Shown here: piece after piece, positions 25,674-30,000 of the stretch | Layout of the letters: every line of letters begins with the position of its first letter | How positions within the stretch are numbered: the first letter of the stretch is position 1 | From: Prorocentrum cordatum | Taxonomy: Eukaryota > Sar > Dinophyceae > Prorocentrales > Prorocentraceae | Assembly: GCA_963575745.1 (NCBI GenBank) | Contig: CAUYUJ010001734.1 | Span: 1-30,000, forward strand | Length of the DNA: 30,000 bases | Direction of reading: 5' to 3' | The notes under the pieces: generated by a model | The model's database searches: none | What the model was told of the DNA's origin: nothing | What the model saw: only the letters and a program-made list of their open reading frames with translations | Program-made: the position numbers and the translations under genes

Positions 25674-25852
25674 CGAAGAAGAAAAAACTACATAAACATA
25701 AACTTTTTGCTCCGCGCGGATTTCTTGGATCCGCGCCTGGGCCCCCTGGCGGCGCCTCCGGCGCCGCCCCTGGGAGGGGGGTCCAGCGCGAATCCAAGAA
25801 ATCTGCGCGGAGCGCCAGAAGTTTATGTTTACGTGTTTTTGTTCTTCTTCCA
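25674..25852. mobile_element. GC-rich fold-back element, copy 4 (best preserved)
   Basis: This is an almost continuous ~179-bp imperfect palindrome. The left arm reads GAAGAAGAAAAAACTACATA, AACATAAACTTTTTGCTCCG, CGCGGATTTCTTGGATCCGC; the right arm is its reverse complement with scattered changes (…GAATCCAAGAAATCTGCGCG, GAAGTTTATGTTTACG, TTTTTGTTCTTCTTCC). The tip near 25758 is GGCGGCGCCTCCGGCGCCGC. The two arms together would form one long hairpin if transcribed. Confidence 0.85.
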
Positions 25853-25974
25853 CTGGAGTCGCCGATGCTGGTCAGAACGCGCCCCGGGGGAGGTCCGGGG
25901 AGTGGCGGTAGGGGCACCTTTCAGTTGGCTGCCCCATGTACGTCCCTCGGGCCGCGCGCGCAGGCGCCTTTTTT

Positions 25975-26011
25975 TTTTTTTTTCCTCCGCGCCGCGTGGC
26001 GTGCGGGTGGC
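25975..26011. repeat. 37-bp direct repeat, copy 1
   Basis: A T-run followed by CCTCCGCGCCGCGTGGCGTG and CGGGTGGC, identical to 27974-28010. It ends exactly where the inverted repeat beginning at 26011 starts. Confidence 0.85.
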
Positions 26012-26053
26012 ATCCAAAGTGGGGTTCTTGTTTTCTCTGGACACCCCGCGCAG
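26011..26053. repeat. Terminal inverted repeat, left (43 bp)
   Basis: CATCCAAAGTGGGGTTCTTG and onward to CCCCGCGCAG. It is the reverse complement of 29354-29396 with a single mismatch, including 37 consecutive perfect bases (26017-26053). The two define a ~3.4-kb unit. Confidence 0.9.
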
Positions 26054-26069
26054 GAACAGGAAGGAACAC

Positions 26070-26345
26070 ACACACACACCCACTCACACTCACTCACACT
26101 CTTTCATCATCAACCTCATCAGCATCATCGATGATGCTCTCTCACATGCTTAGTCACTCACATACTCATCATCATCATCACTCGCACTCTCTCACACGCT
26201 CACGAACATCATCATCATCATCATCGGCATCGGCATCATCCTCATTCAAACATCATCATCGCCACCACCACTCACAATCAATCATCATCCTCTTCACCAC
26301 TCATCTTCACCACCACTCATCATCCTCATCCTCATCATCGTTGAG
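26070..26345. repeat. CACTCA / CATCAT microsatellite (left arm)
   Basis: CACTCACACTCA then TCATCATCA runs. It is the complement of the TGATGAGTGAG tract at 28855-29330 and lies in mirror-image position within the inverted-repeat unit. Confidence 0.9.
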
Positions 26346-26350
26346 TAAAT

Positions 26351-27032
26351 TGTGAGGAAGTCTCAGGCGGGAGCCCCCTCCCTATGGGGCCCGCAGATCA
26401 TGTTGGTAATCCGAGCGGGTCATCGGAAACCTGTAACTGTCGTCACTTTTGGGCTCGTCAAGCCTGAAAATGGAGGAAGTCTCAGGCGGGAGCCTCGTCT
26501 GTGAGTGAATTGGGACGAAGTCTCAGGCGGGAGCTCCCTCCCTATGGGGCCCGCAGATCATGTTGGTAATCCGAGCGGGTCATCGGAAACCTGTAACTGT
26601 CGTCACTTTTGGGCTCGTCAAACCTGAATTTGGAGGAAGTCTCAGGCGGGAGCCTCGTCTGTGAGTGAATTCTATGGGGCCCGCACGTCATGTTGGTAAT
26701 CCGAGCGGGTCATCGGAAACATGTAACTGTCGTCACTTTTGGGCTCGTCAAGCCTGAAAATGGAGGAAGTCTCAGGCGGGAGCCTCGTCTGTGAGTGAAT
26801 TGTGAGGAAGTCTCAGGCGGGAGCTCCCTCCCTATGGGGCCCGCAGATCATGTTGGTAATCCGAGCGGGTCATCGGAACCCTGTAACTGTCGTCACTTTT
26901 GGGCTCCTCAAGCCTGAATATGGAGGAAGTCTCAGGCGGGAGCCTCGTCTGTGAGTGAACTGCGAGGAAGTCTCAGGCGGGAGCCCCCTCCCTATGGGGC
27001 CCGCAGATCATGTTGGTAATCCGAGCGGGTCA
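26351..27032. repeat. 160-bp satellite, left array (4.5 copies)
   Basis: Units at 26351-26510, 26511-26670, 26671-26800 (first 30 bp missing), 26801-26960 and a partial at 26961-27032. Each has GAGGAAGTCTCAGGCGGGAG, CCCTATGGGGCCCGCAGATC, ATGTTGGTAATCCGAGCGGG and AACTGTCGTCACTTTTGGGC. The last copy breaks after CGGGTCA, at the 3' splice site of the following exon. Inverted copies lie at 28186-28855. Confidence 0.95.
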
Positions 27033-27033
27033 G

Positions 27034-27566
27034 GAATCTGGCTGCAGGTGCACGGCTTCAAGGAGTCTCCGATCTACCAGGAGGTCGCCGAGGTGCTGCG
27101 ACAGGGCGCCGAAGGCGCCGACGACGACGGCCAGGCCGAGGCGCGGGCGCGGAGCTTGCTGATGTTCAGGCCCAGCGAAAGGGAGTTCACATGGCAGAGC
27201 TCGGGGGCGCACAGCGTGCGCCGCTCGGGGTTCACCCTGACGCACGCGTCCTACCTGACCTCCACGCTGTCGCAGGGCCAGACGCTGCGCAAGGGCGTCA
27301 CCATCGACTGCGCGAGAGACGAGGACGCTGGCCGCACGGGCATGTCGGACGAGCAGTGGTGGCTGCACCTCTACGTCATGTTCTCCCGCGCCACGTGCAT
27401 GCGGAACATGCTGATCCTGCGGCCGCCGCCGCGAGAGTTCCTGGAGTGCGGGCCGCCGGCGTCCCTGCGGAAGGCGCTCCTGGAGTTCGACAAGAGAGCG
27501 GTTTTGTCCAGGGCGGAGGCGAAGCAGCTCGCGGCAGAGCTGGGCTTCGTGCTGCCTTCCGCCTGA
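27034..27566 (+). CDS. Helicase-like protein, C-terminal exon
   Basis: It encodes ~177 residues ending at TGA (27564-27566). GFTLTHASYLTSTLSQGQTL, then VTIDC, and HLYVMFSRATCMRNMLILRP, resemble the last motifs of superfamily 1 (RecD/Pif1/UvrD-type) DNA helicases. In those, a T-x-H-x-S-Q-G-x-T-L segment is followed by Y-V-A-x-S-R-x-x-x. Here the helicase-typical His is shifted and Ala is Met, so the activity is uncertain. The Walker motifs must lie in upstream exons not found here. The exon begins after GGGTCAG, where the satellite array stops, and lies in the loop of the large inverted repeat. Composition is high-GC but protein-like, with codon use unlike the flanks. It could be a host gene end or cargo of a transposon. 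Confidence 0.55.
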
Positions 27567-27973
27567 GCGCGGCTGCGCCTCGCTCGAAGCCCGCGGGGTG
27601 GTCCCAACGGCTTGGTCTTGCGCGCCAGCGGCTCGCGGGGTTGCCCCGACAGCCTGGCCCGCGGGGTTGCCCCAACGGCTGCGCGACGTGACCGGTAGAG
27701 AACGCGCCTGTGCTGGCCGTGGCGGCGACGGCGCCGAGGAACATCGACATGCGCGCTCATGCAACAGGAAGGGGGGGAGGTGGCGGGGCGCGGAACAAAC
27801 AGGGGGGCGAGGATGGGGACAACGCAAGGAGTGGAAGGGGGGCCCGCGCCAAGGCGAGAGGAAATATACGCAGAAGAGACAGCCAGGACGCCTCACCAAC
27901 CACGAGGACGACGGTGATGGCTTTTTCCAGATTCGCCTAGAGGATTCTTAAGTGGGGTTTTTCCGTCGGAGTA
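27567..27973. other. Downstream non-coding sequence
   Basis: It starts with three related words CGCGGGGT(T/G)G(C/T)CCC(A/G)AC (27588, 27637, 27660). It contains AAGTGGGGTTTTT at 27950, echoing the AAGTGGGGTT of the terminal inverted repeat. No gene is recognised. Confidence 0.4.
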
Positions 27974-28010
27974 TTTTTTTTTCCTCCGCGCCGCGTGGCG
28001 TGCGGGTGGC
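27974..28010. repeat. 37-bp direct repeat, copy 2
   Basis: Identical to 25975-26011. Here it is followed by TGGC, GTCCAGCC (target duplication) and the left half of a MITE. Confidence 0.85.
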
Positions 28011-28185
28011 TGGCGTCCAGCCTGAGGTCGGGCGTGTCCCTCTACAGCAGGAGTATCAAAATATAGTCAACAATCGCACCGACGGAAGGACCCCACATGA
28101 TAATCTGTTTAGCTTGTCCTTGCCCTTTTCTTCCTCGCCCTGACGGACACTCTCCTCTCGCCCGCCGTTCTGCCCTCCCGCTCGA

Positions 28186-28855
28186 CACTTCCTCCAAATT
28201 CACTGACAGACGAGTCTCCCGCTCGACACTTCCTCCAAATTCAAGCCTGAGGAGCCCAAAAGTGACGACAGCTACAGGTTTCCGATGACCCGCTCGGATT
28301 ACCAACATGAAGTGTGGGACCCATAGGGAGGAGGCTCCCGCCTGAGACTTCTTCACAATTCACTCACAGACGAGGCTCCCGCTCGATACTTCCTCCAAAT
28401 TCAGGCCTGAATAACCCAAAAGTGACGACAGTTACAGGTTTCCGATGACCCGCTCGGATTACCAACATGAAGTGTGGGACCCATAGGGAGGGGGGCTCCC
28501 ACCTGAGACTTCCACACAATACACTCACAGATGAGGCTCCCGCTCGACACTTCCTCCGAATTCAGGTCCGAGGAGCCCCAAAGTGACGACATTTACATGT
28601 TTCCGATGACCCGCTCGGATTACCAACATGACGTGTGGGACCCATAGGGAGGAGGCTCCCGCCTGAGACTTCCTCACAATTCACTCACAGACGAGGTTCC
28701 CGTTCGATACTTCCGTCAAATTCAGGCCTGAAGAGCCCAAAAGTGACGACAGTTACAGGTTTCCGATGACCCGTTCGGATTACCAAAATGAAGTGCGGGA
28801 CCCATAGGGAGGTGGTTTCCGCCTGAGACTTCCTCAAAATTCGTTCACAGACGAG
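28186..28855. repeat. 160-bp satellite, right array (inverted, ~4 copies)
   Basis: Reverse-complement copies of the left array: TCCTCCAAATTCA-type words recur at 28231, 28391, 28552 and 28712. AAAAGTGACGACAG, TTTCCGATGACCCGCTCGG and CCCATAGGGAGG are present in each. The copies are more diverged from each other than those on the left. Confidence 0.95.
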
Positions 28856-29335
28856 TGAGTGATGACGAAGTGATGAGTGCGTGATGATGATGATGATGAT
28901 GGTGATGATGAGTGAGTGAGTGAGTGAGTGAGTGAGTGAGTGATGATGATGATGAGTGAGTCAGTGAGTGAGTGATCGAGTGATGATGATGGTGATGATT
29001 ATGATGAGTGATCGTGCGATGCGGATGATGATGATGGTGATGATGATGATGATGATGATGATGATGGTGAGTGGGGAGTGATGGTGATGGTGATGATGAG
29101 GAGGAGGAGGAGGAGGAAGCAAGGAGGAGGAGAGGAGAGGGAGGAGGAGGAGGAGGCTATCCTGCGCGGAGGGTGTGCAGAGACAATGAGTGAATGAGTG
29201 ATGATTAGAAATAGGGATTCAGTGTGTGAGTGCGATGCTGATGGTGATCATGAAAGCGTATGAGTGTGTGGTTGATGAAGATGACGATGATGATGAATGA
29301 AGGGGTGAGTGGGAGTGAGTGATGCGAAGGAAGAG
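28855..29335. repeat. TGATGA / GTGAGTGA microsatellite (right arm)
   Basis: GATGAT, GAGTGA and a GGAGGA block (29095-29155). It mirrors the CACTCA/CATCAT tract of the left arm. Confidence 0.9.
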
Positions 29336-29353
29336 AGGGGGTCTGGGTGAGGA

Positions 29354-29396
29354 CTGCGCGGGGTGTCCAGAGAAAACAAGAACCCCACTTAGGATG
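29354..29396. repeat. Terminal inverted repeat, right (43 bp)
   Basis: The reverse complement of 26011-26053 with one mismatch. It ends with CCACTTAGGATG and abuts the right half of the split MITE. Confidence 0.9.
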
Positions 29397-29519
29397 TGGG
29401 GAAATAGTAAGAGGACGATTTTGTTCTACTATTCTTGACCGTTTTTGAATACTTTTTGCGTTTTTTGTTTTTGGTCCAGAATCCTCCTGTAGGGGGACCC
29501 GCCCGACCTAAGTCCAGAC

Positions 29520-29677
29520 GTCGACCGCACGCGATGCCGCCCTGCCCTCGCCCGCACGGCGCCTTTTTTTGTTCGTTTCGCTTCGCCGTGGGCGGCCTCC
29601 GGCCCTTGCCCGCCGTAGCTTCACGACCGGCGAGCACGTCCGTATCCGCGCCTGCGGTTGCAAATCATGGGAGCTTT
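29520..29677. other. Non-coding spacer
   Basis: GC-rich, with a CTTTTTTTGTTCGTTTCGCTT stretch; no gene is seen. Confidence 0.4.
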
Positions 29678-29847
29678 GTACACGCTAGGCATGCTTAAGA
29701 AAACTTAAGTTTTCGGCCAGAGTCTCGACTATTCTTAATGTTTCAATGTAAATCCTAAGATTTTCAGAGGAACTCTGAGTTTTTATTCAAATTCCGAGAC
29801 TCTGAATTTCTTAACCCATGATTTCTTAAGCATTTCGCAGGGTGTAC
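29678..29847. mobile_element. AT-rich TIR element, 170 bp
   Basis: The left end GTACACGCTAGGCATGCTTA and onward (29678-29703) pairs with the right end (29822-29847, reverse complement GTACACCCTGCGAAATGCTT and onward): 26 bp with few mismatches. Further complementary words inside (AGAGTCTCG… and CGAGACTCT…) make the whole element fold back. It stands out as AT-rich in GC-rich DNA. It is unrelated in ends to the GTCGGG MITE family, and no target duplication was certain. Confidence 0.7.
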
Positions 29848-30000
29848 GCTCCGAGTGTCTCAATATCTTTAAGCGTGGGGGGGTACCCCCCCGACGGGGG
29901 TCAGCCTCGTCGTCGCTCCGCGACGGGGGTCAGAGCGCCTTGGGCGCGCGGTGGCTGCCCGCGAAGGGGGTCGATGTGGGGCTGTTGGCGGGGGTGACGC
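29848..30000. other. GC-rich end of window
   Basis: A perfect 16-bp palindrome of seven G, TA, seven C lies at 29877-29892. GACGGGGGTCAG occurs twice (29893, 29922). No gene is seen. Confidence 0.5.

Larger units (their letters stand above)
28023..29511. mobile_element. TIR-type MITE split by a ~1.3-kb insertion
   Basis: The left half (28023-~28075: TGAGGTCGGGCGTGTCCCTC, then a TATCAAAATATAGTCAACAA stretch) and the right half (~29397-29511: GAAATAGTAAGAGGACGATT to CCCGACCTAA) together total ~160 bp and align end to end with the complete MITE at 20252. The flanks are GTCCAGCC (28015-28022) and GTCCAGAC (29512-29519), a 7/8 match to the 8-bp target duplication expected of the family. So the halves belong to one insertion, later interrupted by satellite and microsatellite DNA. 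Confidence 0.8.

Overview
The window looks like nuclear DNA of a dinoflagellate, most like a large, GC-rich, repeat-laden genome such as that of Prorocentrum; the genus is a guess and the dinoflagellate call is firmer. The reasons are: a pentatricopeptide-repeat (PPR) gene whose 35-residue motifs carry the ISAC..WQxALxLL signature typical of dinoflagellate PPR families; a probable GC-AG intron; a degenerate LINE retrotransposon; and very little coding DNA among long simple repeats, satellites and small fold-back (palindromic) elements. Nothing bacterial is seen: no operons, no Shine-Dalgarno-led gene clusters, no tRNA or rRNA genes.

Layout. 1-1070: end of a TIR-type MITE, a (TCG)n tract and stacked short palindromes. 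1.7-4.3 kb: a degenerate ~42-bp minisatellite, interrupted by a ~1.15-kb nest of fold-back elements. 4.3-7.1 kb: pyrimidine tracts, a second GATGCATCG fold-back element, a broken PPR exon, then long GA and tetranucleotide microsatellites. 7.1-7.75 kb: degenerate GGCCTCTTGG-type repeats. 7.97-10.24 kb: a dead LINE (reverse transcriptase plus zinc-finger tail). 10.29-10.96 kb: an intact, coding-looking first exon of unknown function. 11.4-12.35 kb: GA microsatellites. 13.0-14.75 kb: a 102-bp satellite array enclosed by inverted repeats. 15.07-15.75 kb: a GAT microsatellite. 15.87-21.65 kb (perhaps to 22.2 kb): a multi-exon PPR gene. 22-26 kb: low-complexity DNA with several fold-back elements. 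26.0-29.4 kb: a ~3.4-kb inverted-repeat structure with a helicase-like terminal exon in its loop, overlapping a split MITE. 29.68-29.85 kb: an AT-rich TIR element.

The only confidently functional gene is the PPR gene. Five exons join in frame into about 18 consecutive PPR motifs, the expected build of an organelle RNA-binding protein. Two of its introns interrupt single PPR motifs and consist largely of a fold-back element (one with 25-bp perfect terminal inverted repeats). One of these elements belongs to a family with further copies elsewhere in the window. This is the pattern expected of introners (intron-creating transposable elements) and is the most interesting signal here. Exon boundaries were inferred by eye from reading frame, splice dinucleotides and motif continuity; no transcript evidence was available.
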